Shown: positions 18,065-26,470, counted from the first letter of the stretch. The stretch: DNA of 64,000 bases from Stackebrandtia albiflava (GCF_007994225.1 NZ_VLLL01000005.1:252359-316358), one strand, 5' to 3'. Translations and numbers: made by a program. The notes: generated by a model from the sequence alone, not told the origin.

Positions 18065-18376
18065 CCCGCCGGTCCGGCCGATGACGCCTGACCGGTTCGG
18101 ACGATGTCGCCTGACGCCTCGGCGTGGGATCGGGTGGGAGCGTCGGCCCGAGTGACCGACTCGGAGAGGACGCCCGTGTTTCGGAACGTCGTCCTCGATC
18201 GGGTTCACGTCAGTGGATCCGGCCCGCCAGCGGGTATCCTGGCCTCAGGGCTCGTCAGTGAACCCACCGTCCCACCGCGGCCGTCCCGGTCGGCGCGTAG
18301 GGACGCGGACTCACCGTCGCCGTGGGCGGGGATCGAGACGGGCCGAACTGAAGATGGACGAGCCCGGGGGGTGCCG
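18065..18376. other. Intergenic region before the BASS effector gene
   Basis: The frame of the downstream gene stays open to 18104, but the translation is low in protein character, so I treat this as leader/promoter sequence. A TATCCT element at 18235-18240 is a possible -10, with a poor -35. Confidence 0.45.
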
Positions 18377-18751
18377 ATGTCCGAACTCGAACTGATCTCC
18401 ACCGCCTTGGCCGCCGGAGCGGGCGCGATCGGATCCGGTCTGGTGGCGGGTGTCTCGGAGACGGCGTCGGCGGTGGTGGTCGACGCCTACCACCGGTTGA
18501 AGGCGTTGCTGGGTGGCGGCGTGGCGGACGAAGAACGGTCCGGTGAGATCCTGACCGCGGAGGAGACCGATCCCGGCGTCTGGGAGACAAGACTCCGGGC
18601 CGCCGGAGTCACAGTGGACGAAGAGGCGGTGGAGTTGGCGCGCCGGCTCCTGTCGCTGACCGGTCAGGCCGGGAAGTACCGGCTGGACCTCTCCGACGCC
18701 AAGGGCGTGCAGGTGGGGGACGGGAACACCCAGCACAACTCGTTCCACTGA
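18377..18751 (+). CDS. Small Bell-like effector with C-terminal amyloid signalling motif
   Basis: A 124-residue protein. Residues 8-46 form a small-residue-rich amphipathic helix pair (ALAAGAGAIGSGLVAGV then ASAVVVDAYHRLKALL) resembling the bacterial Bell domain, a putative membrane-targeting domain related in role to fungal HeLo/HELL. Residues 108-124 end the protein with KGVQVGDGNTQHNSFH, a G-x-Q-x-G-x-GN-x-Q-x-N pattern of the RHIM/PP-like BASS motifs. The NB-ARC protein at 19739 carries almost the same motif at its N-terminus, so this is the predicted execution partner. Start ATG 18377 follows a GGGGGG tract; a GTG two codons earlier is possible. Function is inferred from the motif pairing. 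Confidence 0.78.
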   Translation: MSELELISTALAAGAGAIGSGLVAGVSETASAVVVDAYHRLKALLGGGVADEERSGEILTAEETDPGVWETRLRAAGVTVDEEAVELARRLLSLTGQAGKYRLDLSDAKGVQVGDGNTQHNSFH

Positions 18752-18959
18752 ACCGGCGGCCCCGCCGGGATCCGACCGGCCCGGGCACCGGAACCCCGGT
18801 GGCACAGCGGGAGTCGGCGGCGGATCGGCCGCCGGCCCGCCGTGGACGCCGACGAAGATCACAGGCGCGTCGCTGGCGGGTGACGGCTCCGGCCGGTCAT
18901 GATGAGTGCGGGTGGTGTCGGCTGGGGAGTCCGATGCCACCCGTTCTCGAAGGAGTGAC

Positions 18960-19637
18960 GTGAACCGGCCGTACGTACTGCTGTCGGCGGCGACGTCGTT
19001 GGACGGCTGCCTGGACGACACGACCGACCGGCGGCTCCTGTTGTCGAATCCCGCCGACTTCGCCGAGGTCGACGCCGAACGGGCGAGGGCCGACGCGGTA
19101 CTCGTCGGCGCGGGCACGGTCCGGGCCGACGATCCACGACTGCTGGTCCGGTCGGCGGAGGCGCGGGCGCGGCGGCTGGCGGAGGGGCGGGCCGAGTCGC
19201 CTCTGAAGGTCACCGTGTCCCGGCGGGGCGACCTCGACCCCGACGCCGCCTTCTTCACCGCCGGCGACGTCGGGAAACTCGTCTACGTCACCGATCCCGA
19301 AGCCGCGGTGTCCGCCCGGGTGGCCGAGGCGGCGACCGTGGTGCGGGCCACCGGATGGCCGGGGGTCCTGTCCGACCTCGCGGCCAGGGGTGTCGCGCGC
19401 CTGATGGTGGAGGGCGGTGCCTCGGTGCACCGGCAACTGCTGGCGGCCGGGCTCGTCGACGAGTTGCGCCTCTCGGTGGCGCCGTTCCTCATCGGAGATC
19501 CCGAGGCGCCCCGGTTTCCCGGCACCGGCGACTTCCCGTACGGCCCGGACAGTCCGCTGCGGCTGGTGGAGTGCCGCGCACTGGGCGACATGGTGTCGTT
19601 GCGGTACATCGTGAACCGGACCGCCCTCAGCGGATAG
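18960..19637 (+). CDS. RibD C-terminal-domain reductase (DHFR-like fold)
   Basis: A 225-residue NADPH-dependent reductase of the RibD-C family. YVLLSAATSLDGCLDD begins the fold; DAVLVGAGTVRADDPRLLVR and ARLMVEGGASVHRQLLAAGLVDEL are the family signatures. Stand-alone members reduce pyrimidine or pteridine-like substrates; the riboflavin intermediate is the canonical one, but the deaminase domain of RibD is absent. I chose GTG 18960 for its AAGGAG site over an upstream GTG at 18906. It sits between the two halves of the amyloid-signalling pair, on the same strand; whether it belongs to that module is unknown. Confidence 0.87.
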   Translation: MNRPYVLLSAATSLDGCLDDTTDRRLLLSNPADFAEVDAERARADAVLVGAGTVRADDPRLLVRSAEARARRLAEGRAESPLKVTVSRRGDLDPDAAFFTAGDVGKLVYVTDPEAAVSARVAEAATVVRATGWPGVLSDLAARGVARLMVEGGASVHRQLLAAGLVDELRLSVAPFLIGDPEAPRFPGTGDFPYGPDSPLRLVECRALGDMVSLRYIVNRTALSG

Positions 19638-19738
19638 ACTGGACGGATCGTCACCTTGAGTGATCGGACGACTCCGACCTTCCGGTCGCCGCATGCGCCC
19701 GGTCGCCCTTCCCACCACTCGAACCGGCGGGGGTCATC

Positions 19739-22309
19739 ATGGACCGGCCGAATGCCGTTCACGTCCACGGTGGTCAGTTCGGCAGCGGAAACCACCAGCA
19801 CAACCACTACCACGTCGTCCGACCGGAACCCGACTGGCCGCTGCGGATCGGGGTCACCCCCGTGGTGGCGGACGGCTGGCAGTCCCGGGACACCGACGAC
19901 CTGCTCGCCGCCGCCGAGGGCTGCGCCGTACTGACCGGCATGGGCGGGGTCGGCAAGACCCAGTCGGCGGCCCGCTACGCCGAACGGCGGTGGCGTGACG
20001 GGCTCGACCTGCTGGTGTGGGTCACCGACGCCGACCGCGACACCGTGTCGGCCGAGTACGCCCGGGCCTACGCCGCGGTGTCCGGCGAGAACGAACCCGA
20101 CACCGCGGCCGCCGCCGCCCGGTTCCGCAACTGGCTCACCACCACGTCACGCCGTTGGCTGGTGGTACTGGACGACGTCGGCAGCCCGGCCGGCCTCAGT
20201 GGACTGTGGCCGCCCACGGCACCGGCCGGCATGACCGTGGTGACCACCCGGCGCACCGACGCCGCCTTCGGCGGCGGTGGCCGGCGGCTCCTGCCGGTGG
20301 GCATGTTCAGCGTCGCCGGAGCGCGGGCCTTCCTGGCGCGGCGGCTCGCGGCCGACCAGCTCACCGAGGCGGCCGAACTCGCCGAAGACCTCGGATACCT
20401 GCCGCTGGCGTTGTCGCACGTGTCCGCGTACCTGCGCGACCTGGACCTCGACTGCGCGGCGTACCGGGCCCGGTTCCACGACCACCGCCGCCGGCTCCCG
20501 GACCTGTTCCCCGACCGCGACTCGCTGCCCGACGACTACCCGACCACGGTCGCCGCCACCTGGTCGCTGTCGATAGAGGCGGCCGACCGGCTCCGCCCGG
20601 CCGGACTGGCCGGTGAACTCCTCGACCTGGCGTCGCTGCTGTACGAACACGGCATACCCGTCTCGGTCCTCACCTCGGCGCCGGTGCGGGCCGCGTGCGG
20701 CGGCGTCTCCGGCGCCGACGTCGTGGACGCCCTGCACAACCTGCGCCGCTTCCACCTCGCGGAGGTCGGCGACGCACGGGTCCGGCTGCACGCGCTGGTC
20801 GGCCGGGCGGTACGGGAACGGCTCGCCGGGGAACGACTCCACGCCCTGGCGCACCTGGCGGCGGACGCGCTCATGGCGGTGTGGCCCGACCTGTGCGTCA
20901 CCGACCAGCACACCTTCGCGTGGCAGAACAACGCGGTGGCCCTCTACAGCGGTGTCGGCGACGTCCTACACCGTGCCCGCGACGGCACCGACGCACCGGC
21001 CGGGGTCCACCCGGTCGTGTTCCGGCTGGGGAGGCGGTTCGAGGCCGGCGGGTCCGACGTGGCGGTGGCGTTCTACCGCGACGTGGTGGCGCAGTGCCGG
21101 CGCGTCCAGGGCGCCGACCATCCCGACACCTGGCGCGCGCGACTGCGACTGGCGGCCGCGCACGAGAACGCGGGCGAACTGGACACCGCGCGCCGGGAAC
21201 TCACCGGGCTCCTCACCCGGCAACGCGCCGTCCTCGGTGCCGACGCCGAGGCGACCCTGCGCACCAGGGGGGAGCTGGCCAGGGTGGCGGCCGGGTTGGG
21301 TGACGCGACGGCGGTCGCGGAGTTCGACGCGGTGTTGGCCGACGCGGAACGGGTGCTGGGTGCCGAGCACCTGTTGACACTGCTGATCCGGGGAAACCGT
21401 ACCCACCTGTGGATCCGGCGTCGTGACTTCCGGCGGGCCGGTGAGGAGGCGGCGTCGTTGCCGGCCGACGTGGAACGGATACTGGGCCCCGACCACCTGC
21501 TCACCCTCGCCGTCAAGGAGAACGCGGCGTGGTTGAGCGGGGTCGGGAACCCGGACACCGCGATCCGGCTGCTCACCGACGTCCTGTCCGCCAGGAACCG
21601 GCTGCAGGGTCCCGATCACGTCGACGTGCTGACGCTGCGGGGCGGCCTGGTGTTCTGGCGCAGGGAGGCGGGTGACGTGTCCGGGGCGTTGGAGGACTCG
21701 ATCCGGCTGGTCAACGACGACCTGCGGGTCCTCGGTGTACGGCACCCGGTCACGCTGGCGGCGTACGGGCTGACGATCCAGTTGATCGCCGACTCCGGCG
21801 ACCACGCCCGCGCCGTCGAGCTGACCGCCGACTACCTGCCCGCCGTGACGCGCGTGCACGGTCCGGATTCGGCGGAGGTGTTCGCCGGGCGCGCCAAACT
21901 CGCGGAGTGGCGCGGCCTGGCCGGTGACACCGCAGCCGCGATATCGGAACTGACCGGGGTGCTGGCGGACCAGCGCAGGCTGCGCGGTGACGACGACCCG
22001 GCGACCCTGGCGATGCGCCTGGACCTGGCCGCCGCGCACTGGCGTGCGGGCGATCCGGCCTGTTCGCTGCGGGAGTACGAGTCGGTGTCGGCGGACGCCG
22101 AACGGACCCTGGGGCCCGACAACCAGATCACCGTCAACGCGCGCGTCGAGTACGGTTTCCGGCTCGCCTGGTCCGGCGACACCGAACGGGCCGTGGAACT
22201 GCTCGCCGAATCCGCCGCCGCCTACGACCGGTGGTACGGCGCGGGGAGTCCCACGGCCCGCGAGATCACACGGGAACTGTCCCGGTTGCGGAATCCGCTG
22301 GCGCGGTGA
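19739..22309 (+). CDS. NB-ARC/TPR STAND protein with N-terminal amyloid signalling motif (bacterial NLR)
   Basis: An 856-residue protein. Residues 7-25 hold GGQFGSGNHQHNHYH, which matches the C-terminal motif of the 18377 effector. An NB-ARC ATPase follows: Walker A GMGGVGKT (67-74), Walker B LVVLDDV (141-147), sensor TTRR (169-172) and GxP-type YLPLAL (about 220-225). A winged-helix region covers about 290-350. From about 400 to 850 there are TPR-type helical repeats with the recurring LGxxHxxTLxxR signature of Fxn/TPR STAND proteins. In this family ligand binding by the repeats triggers oligomerisation, and the N-terminal motif then templates amyloid assembly of the effector. The 3' end overlaps the convergent PurA-like gene by 44 bp. 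Confidence 0.9.
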   Translation: MDRPNAVHVHGGQFGSGNHQHNHYHVVRPEPDWPLRIGVTPVVADGWQSRDTDDLLAAAEGCAVLTGMGGVGKTQSAARYAERRWRDGLDLLVWVTDADRDTVSAEYARAYAAVSGENEPDTAAAAARFRNWLTTTSRRWLVVLDDVGSPAGLSGLWPPTAPAGMTVVTTRRTDAAFGGGGRRLLPVGMFSVAGARAFLARRLAADQLTEAAELAEDLGYLPLALSHVSAYLRDLDLDCAAYRARFHDHRRRLPDLFPDRDSLPDDYPTTVAATWSLSIEAADRLRPAGLAGELLDLASLLYEHGIPVSVLTSAPVRAACGGVSGADVVDALHNLRRFHLAEVGDARVRLHALVGRAVRERLAGERLHALAHLAADALMAVWPDLCVTDQHTFAWQNNAVALYSGVGDVLHRARDGTDAPAGVHPVVFRLGRRFEAGGSDVAVAFYRDVVAQCRRVQGADHPDTWRARLRLAAAHENAGELDTARRELTGLLTRQRAVLGADAEATLRTRGELARVAAGLGDATAVAEFDAVLADAERVLGAEHLLTLLIRGNRTHLWIRRRDFRRAGEEAASLPADVERILGPDHLLTLAVKENAAWLSGVGNPDTAIRLLTDVLSARNRLQGPDHVDVLTLRGGLVFWRREAGDVSGALEDSIRLVNDDLRVLGVRHPVTLAAYGLTIQLIADSGDHARAVELTADYLPAVTRVHGPDSAEVFAGRAKLAEWRGLAGDTAAAISELTGVLADQRRLRGDDDPATLAMRLDLAAAHWRAGDPACSLREYESVSADAERTLGPDNQITVNARVEYGFRLAWSGDTERAVELLAESAAAYDRWYGAGSPTAREITRELSRLRNPLAR

Positions 22310-23567
22310 CGGTCGAGACGACCCGTTTGGCGAGCCGGCCGGGACCGTGCGACGTCAGGGCCACCGGCACCCCCAGCGCCGCCGACACCTCGGCGGCCCG
22401 GTCACCGGAGAGGGGGTCGCGCAGCACCGGCCGCGCGGTGGACAGCCGCGCGGTGAGGCGCCGCTGCCGCTCGAGGTCGCGGTCGCCCGGCACCAGGTCG
22501 GTGAGGGTGCTCCCGTCCGGCATCCGGTAGGTGTCGCACATCCGGACCGGCGAGTCGGCGACGGTGTCGAGGTGGGTCACCGCGAGCGCGTCCACGCCAC
22601 CGGTCACCGCGAGCGCGTAGCGGTGCGCGACCGCGTCGAAGTGTCCCGCCCGGAAGGCGCCCTGCCAGCGTCCGGTCGAGTTGTGCGGCTCAGGAAGTCG
22701 CGTCGACAGCTCCGGGTCCTCCGTCACCAGCGGGCCGGGGCCGTGCCGGGTGGTGTAGGCGCGCAACACCCCGAGCCGGAACGCCGTCGCGCCGCCGCCC
22801 GACTCCGCCAGGATCGCCGAGGCGTTGGCGGTGGTCGTGGTGGACCAGGTCGTGTACGGGTGGAAGCCGTGCCACTCGTCGAGCAGGACCCCCTGCGCGC
22901 CTTCGAACACCGCCGGTCCGTCCGCGAGCAGCCCGCTCACATGGGAACCGTCCACTATGCGCACGGTGGCGGCGAAGTCGGCCAGGACCGCCGCGACCCG
23001 GTCGACCTCGGGAACCGGTGTGGCCGGGTCGTGGGGGAGCCGCCCGGCCAATGCCGCCAGCTTCCGGCGCAGCCGGGCCGGGGCGCGGCAGTCACCGACG
23101 GTCGGCGCGTCCTGCGGGTACCGCAGCGCGTACCGGGCGGTCTCACCGATCCCCATCCCGCAGGACCCGTGGCGGTCCCGCCCCCGGGCGAGTTCCCGTG
23201 CCCGGTTGGCGGCCCGGTGCCAGGGCGTGGTGATGAGCGCGCGTTCGTCGACCGTGAGTCGCCGCCACGGATCCGCGACACCGCACGACGCCAGGTGGTC
23301 CGCCTCGGTGGCCAGCGCGAGCGGGTCGACCAGCATCCGGTCGGACAGGTGCGTGTGGACTCCCGGGACGAGGCTTCCCGCACCGAACTGCGCGAACGTG
23401 TGGTGGGTGCCGTCGGGCGTCACCACGTTGTGGGCGGCCTGGGCTCCGCCGTTGTACCGGATGACCGTCCGGTGGCCGCGCATCGCGCACAGCCAGTCCA
23501 CGACGGTCCCCTTCCCGGCGTCGCCGAAACCCAGGTCCACCACGATGACGTGCGAGTCGCCGTTCAC
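22266..23567 (-). CDS. Divergent adenylosuccinate-synthetase paralogue (PurA-like)
   Basis: A 433-residue member of the PurA family at full canonical length. The P-loop-like start is DLGFGDAGKGTVVDW (residues 11-25): the catalytic Asp (16) and Lys (19) remain, but the usual GDEGKGK is altered to GDAGKGT. NGGAQAAHNVV preserves the catalytic His (46). The aspartate loop normally reading TTGRxRR is NSTGRWQGAF, and the base-recognition TKLD is THLD. These changes argue against plain IMP-to-adenylosuccinate chemistry; another nucleotide or amino-acid substrate is likely. The GTG start overlaps the vWA stop (GTGA), tying it to the Nudix/pseudokinase/vWA operon rather than to purine genes. Confidence 0.85.
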   Translation of the reverse strand: MNGDSHVIVVDLGFGDAGKGTVVDWLCAMRGHRTVIRYNGGAQAAHNVVTPDGTHHTFAQFGAGSLVPGVHTHLSDRMLVDPLALATEADHLASCGVADPWRRLTVDERALITTPWHRAANRARELARGRDRHGSCGMGIGETARYALRYPQDAPTVGDCRAPARLRRKLAALAGRLPHDPATPVPEVDRVAAVLADFAATVRIVDGSHVSGLLADGPAVFEGAQGVLLDEWHGFHPYTTWSTTTTANASAILAESGGGATAFRLGVLRAYTTRHGPGPLVTEDPELSTRLPEPHNSTGRWQGAFRAGHFDAVAHRYALAVTGGVDALAVTHLDTVADSPVRMCDTYRMPDGSTLTDLVPGDRDLERQRRLTARLSTARPVLRDPLSGDRAAEVSAALGVPVALTSHGPGRLAKRVVSTVTAPADSATGTVPV

Positions 23568-24559
23568 AGCCGGGTGTTCCCGCTCGGTGCCGACATGTCG
23601 CCTTCCAGTCCACCGGTGAGTTCGCCGTCGCCGGTGGAGACCCGGGCCGCCGCCAGCGGTGCCAGCGCCTTGCCGACCACGTCCGCCGAGTCGTAGCCGA
23701 CGTCGGTGAGGTCGGCGAGGCCGGTGTCGAGGTCGATGGCCTGCTCGGCGAGTCCGATCGTCACCGCGATCGTCTCGCACGCGGCCGACAGGTCGTCGAG
23801 CAGGATCACGTTCTGTCCGAACAGGGACCGCCAGAACTCGATCAACTTCGGGTCACGGGCGTGGTAGGCGCCCTCCGGGATGATGTAGTACACCTCGAAG
23901 GCGCGTTGCAGCTCGCTGACGATCTGGGTCAGCGGGATGTCCTCGCGGACGTCGTCACCGATCACGTCCCGGATCTCGGCTGCCTTGACCTTGCCGTACG
24001 CCAGCTCGTCGCCGATGAGGAACAGGTAACCGCGGCGGCCCCGCTTCTCCAGGCAGTCCATCGAGGTGTGCCGGGCCATGAAGTACATCGCCAGTTCGTA
24101 GGACTCGGTCATCTGACCGCCGCCGCCGCCCTCCAGCAGGATGTTCCCGAGGTCGTCGTCCATGCGGTTGTCCGACTCGAACTGTCCGACCTGGAGCGGT
24201 GCCCGGTCGCAGGTGGCGTCGCCGACTCCGCCGAACATGATCTGCGGGTGTGCGACGTATCCCTTGCGCAGCAGCAGGCCGAACAGTCCGGGCAGTTTCT
24301 CCTGAAGGATCCGCGGCACGCTGCCCATCGATCCGGTCACGTCGAACAGGACCGAGATGGCCTGGGACGTCGGGTGTTCGTCGCTGTCGCGGCTCTCCCG
24401 GACGGTCACGCTTTTGGGGTTCAGGCTGTCGTGGACCTTCCAGTCGGCGCGGGGGACGTGCCGCATGTCGTCGGTGTAGGCGAAGGCACTCGCGCCGGTC
24501 TTGGCGCGGTAGCTCGCGGCGGCGGTGTAGACGTCGGTGGACCAGCGTCCGCTTCCCAT
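23564..24559 (-). CDS. vWA-domain protein
   Basis: A 331-residue protein with a von Willebrand factor A domain from about residue 66. The metal-ion-dependent adhesion site is LFDVTGSM (Asp 73, Thr 75, Ser 77; a D-x-T-x-S variant), with a further ligand region in GGGGGQMTESYELAMYF. The family mediates Mg-dependent protein contacts. The first 60 residues are conserved-looking but unassigned. A CAGGAGA site precedes the ATG. It is third in a coupled operon, 18 bp after the pseudokinase gene, and overlaps the PurA-like start by a GTGA. Likely a scaffold for the operon products. Confidence 0.88.
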   Translation of the reverse strand: MGSGRWSTDVYTAAASYRAKTGASAFAYTDDMRHVPRADWKVHDSLNPKSVTVRESRDSDEHPTSQAISVLFDVTGSMGSVPRILQEKLPGLFGLLLRKGYVAHPQIMFGGVGDATCDRAPLQVGQFESDNRMDDDLGNILLEGGGGGQMTESYELAMYFMARHTSMDCLEKRGRRGYLFLIGDELAYGKVKAAEIRDVIGDDVREDIPLTQIVSELQRAFEVYYIIPEGAYHARDPKLIEFWRSLFGQNVILLDDLSAACETIAVTIGLAEQAIDLDTGLADLTDVGYDSADVVGKALAPLAAARVSTGDGELTGGLEGDMSAPSGNTRL

Positions 24560-24577
24560 GTCAGGTCTCCTGTCGTG

Positions 24578-25621
24578 TCATCGGGGGTCGGTGGGCAGGT
24601 GGAACGGCCGGAACCGGCGCGGCCCGTACAGCCGTGCCAGCAGGTCGTCGAACTCGGTGAGCAGCCGCCACGCGTCGTCGGGCCGGGCGGCCGGGGTGGT
24701 CTGGGTGCAGCCCCGCACGAAGTCGCGCATCGGGTCGGGCATCCGGTCTCCGATGAGCCGGGCCATCGTCCGGGTGGCGAGGTGGATGTCGGTGAAGGGG
24801 CCGGCGGGGCGGCGGCCAGGTACCTCCACCGGATACCAGTCGGTGTAGCGCGCGACCATCGCCGGTACGGCGGCACCGTCGAGCGCGGCGTAGCACCAGT
24901 CGACGATGATCACACCGTGCAGTTCGGGGTGGATCATCACGTGTTCGGGCAGTACCGCGCCGTGTACGACGCCCGCCCGGTGAGCGTGGCCGAGCCCCAC
25001 GAGCAGGCGGCGCCACATCCAGGCGGCGTCGCGGGGATCGACGCCGCCTGGGTAGGCGGCGGCTACCTCGGTGAGGTCGTGGAAGCCGGTGAGGAGCGGA
25101 AGCAGGTTCCCGTGCCGTTCGGCGCCGTCGGTGTCGCGGTGACGGACCACTCCCCGCAGCCGGGGGACGTAGGCGGAGAACGCCGGGTCTCCCCGCTCGG
25201 CCAGCCGTTCCAGGGCCGCGGCCTCGCCGCGGATCAGGTCGTTGTCGGCCGGGTGCCTGGCGAGTTTGAGCACCGCGCCCCGGTCGCCGTCGTCGCGGCG
25301 CGTCCCGTAGAGGTTCGCCACGTCGCCGGTGGTGTGGGGGCGGCCGATCCGGTACCGGTCGCCGCCGGACCGGAACACCGGGCCGGTGTCGTCGCCCCGG
25401 TACCGCCGCCACAGTGACTCCAGCCGGGTGAAAGCCCGGTGGGCGTCGGCGGCGCGTGATTCGGGAGCACGGTCGGGGTGTACTCGTGCGGCGAGCCGCC
25501 GGTAGCGCCGTTCCGCCTCGGGGGTGGTCGCGCCGTGTCGTCCCGGTGCGCCGAACAACTGTTCCGGTCCGCTCGCGGTGTCGACGAGCGCGACCGCCTC
25601 CTGGAAGTCCCGGTCGGTCAT
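24578..25621 (-). CDS. J-domain plus pseudokinase fusion
   Basis: A 347-residue protein. Residues about 5-75 resemble a J-domain, with HPD at 48-50 (RRLAARVHPDRAPE) and flanking amphipathic helices, the motif that stimulates Hsp70 ATPase. Residues about 85-340 look like a protein-kinase fold: AVLKLARHP (Lys 119), HAHRAGVVHGAVLPEHVMI at the catalytic-loop position, and VIIVDWCY at the DFG position. The catalytic-loop Asp is replaced by Ala (HGAVLPEH instead of HGDVKPEN), so phosphotransfer is doubtful. ATG 25621 has a GAGGAG site and overlaps the Nudix stop (ATGA). Confidence 0.8.
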   Translation of the reverse strand: MTDRDFQEAVALVDTASGPEQLFGAPGRHGATTPEAERRYRRLAARVHPDRAPESRAADAHRAFTRLESLWRRYRGDDTGPVFRSGGDRYRIGRPHTTGDVANLYGTRRDDGDRGAVLKLARHPADNDLIRGEAAALERLAERGDPAFSAYVPRLRGVVRHRDTDGAERHGNLLPLLTGFHDLTEVAAAYPGGVDPRDAAWMWRRLLVGLGHAHRAGVVHGAVLPEHVMIHPELHGVIIVDWCYAALDGAAVPAMVARYTDWYPVEVPGRRPAGPFTDIHLATRTMARLIGDRMPDPMRDFVRGCTQTTPAARPDDAWRLLTEFDDLLARLYGPRRFRPFHLPTDPR

Positions 25622-26394
25622 GACTCCTCACCGGCCGGTCGCAGTAGGGCGGGGTGCAGTGACGTCGCGTCCCCCGCGCGGTAGAGCCGGGCGCGCCGGC
25701 CGCCCCGGCCGCCGCCCTGGGCGGTCAACCGGCCGGTGTCGACGACGAAACCGGGAACCGACAGGACCTTCCGGTGGAAGTTCGCCGCGTGCAGCGGAAC
25801 GTTCCACAGTGCCTCGTACACCTCGCGGAGCCCTGCCATGGTGAACTCGGCGGGCAGGAACGCGGTCGCCAGCGCGGTGTACTCCAGTTTGGAGCGGGCG
25901 CGTTCCACGCCGTCGGCGAGGATCGCCGCGTGGTCGAAGGCCAGTGGGCGGGGTGTCGGTCCGCCCGTGCCGAAGCCCAGTTCCCGCAGCGGCACCCAGG
26001 CGGCCTCGGCCGCGTCGGTGCCGGGGCGGGGGTCGGGCAGGTCGGCGGCCAGCAGCAGGTAGGCGATCGACACCACGCGCATCCGGGGGTCGCGGGTGGG
26101 GGAGCCGTAGCCACCCAACTGTTCGATGTGGACGTCCGAGGGGAGCCGGGTCTCCTCGCCGAGTTCTCGCAGCGCGGCGGTGGCCAGGTCCTCGTCGGCG
26201 TGTACGAAACCGCCCGGCAGCGCCCACGCGCCCTGGAACGGTGGGACCCCGCGTCGGATCAGCAGTGCCACGGGGACGCCCTCGCGCATCGTCAGCGCCA
26301 CGACGTCCACGGTCACCGCGACCGGCGGGAAGGCCGCCGGGTCGTACTCGGCGAGGAAGGTCTCCTCCGGGTCGGGCACCGCCGACACCTCCAT
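25618..26394 (-). CDS. NrtR-like Nudix protein with C-terminal winged helix
   Basis: A 258-residue protein. An N-terminal Nudix domain shows ALPGGFVHADEDL and the box residues in RELGEET, matching GX5EX7REUXEEXGU; most dedicated NrtR repressors have lost these, so hydrolase activity may remain. The C-terminal about 90 residues (TMAGLREVYEALWN, FHRKVLSVPGFV) match the NrtR winged helix-turn-helix. The family senses ADP-ribose or related NAD breakdown products and represses NAD-related operons. It is the first gene of the four-gene operon, with an AT-rich dyad directly upstream, consistent with autoregulation. Confidence 0.87.
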   Translation of the reverse strand: MEVSAVPDPEETFLAEYDPAAFPPVAVTVDVVALTMREGVPVALLIRRGVPPFQGAWALPGGFVHADEDLATAALRELGEETRLPSDVHIEQLGGYGSPTRDPRMRVVSIAYLLLAADLPDPRPGTDAAEAAWVPLRELGFGTGGPTPRPLAFDHAAILADGVERARSKLEYTALATAFLPAEFTMAGLREVYEALWNVPLHAANFHRKVLSVPGFVVDTGRLTAQGGGRGGRRARLYRAGDATSLHPALLRPAGEES

Positions 26395-26396
26395 TC

Positions 26397-26433
26397 TTCT
26401 CAGTTAGAGAAAATCTCGTTCTGAGAATAACTT
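26397..26433 (-). promoter_or_regulatory. AT-rich dyad upstream of the Nudix operon (candidate NrtR operator)
   Basis: In an otherwise GC-rich setting this 37-bp stretch is AT-rich and contains the inverted repeat TTCTC-AGTTA-GAGAA (26397-26411), a second TTCTGAGAA dyad (26419-26427), and outer AGTTA/TAACT arms (26402-26406 and 26428-26432). It touches the start region of the Nudix gene and lies between it and the end of the MFS gene. Probable promoter/operator for the operon. Confidence 0.5.
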
Positions 26434-26470
26434 AGCACCCGAATCGGCGCCCGGCAAGTACCGGGGTCGC

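Noticed and set aside
22266-23567. Housekeeping purA
   Set aside because: Key motifs are altered and the gene is locked into a Nudix/pseudokinase/vWA operon, so it is more likely a specialised paralogue.
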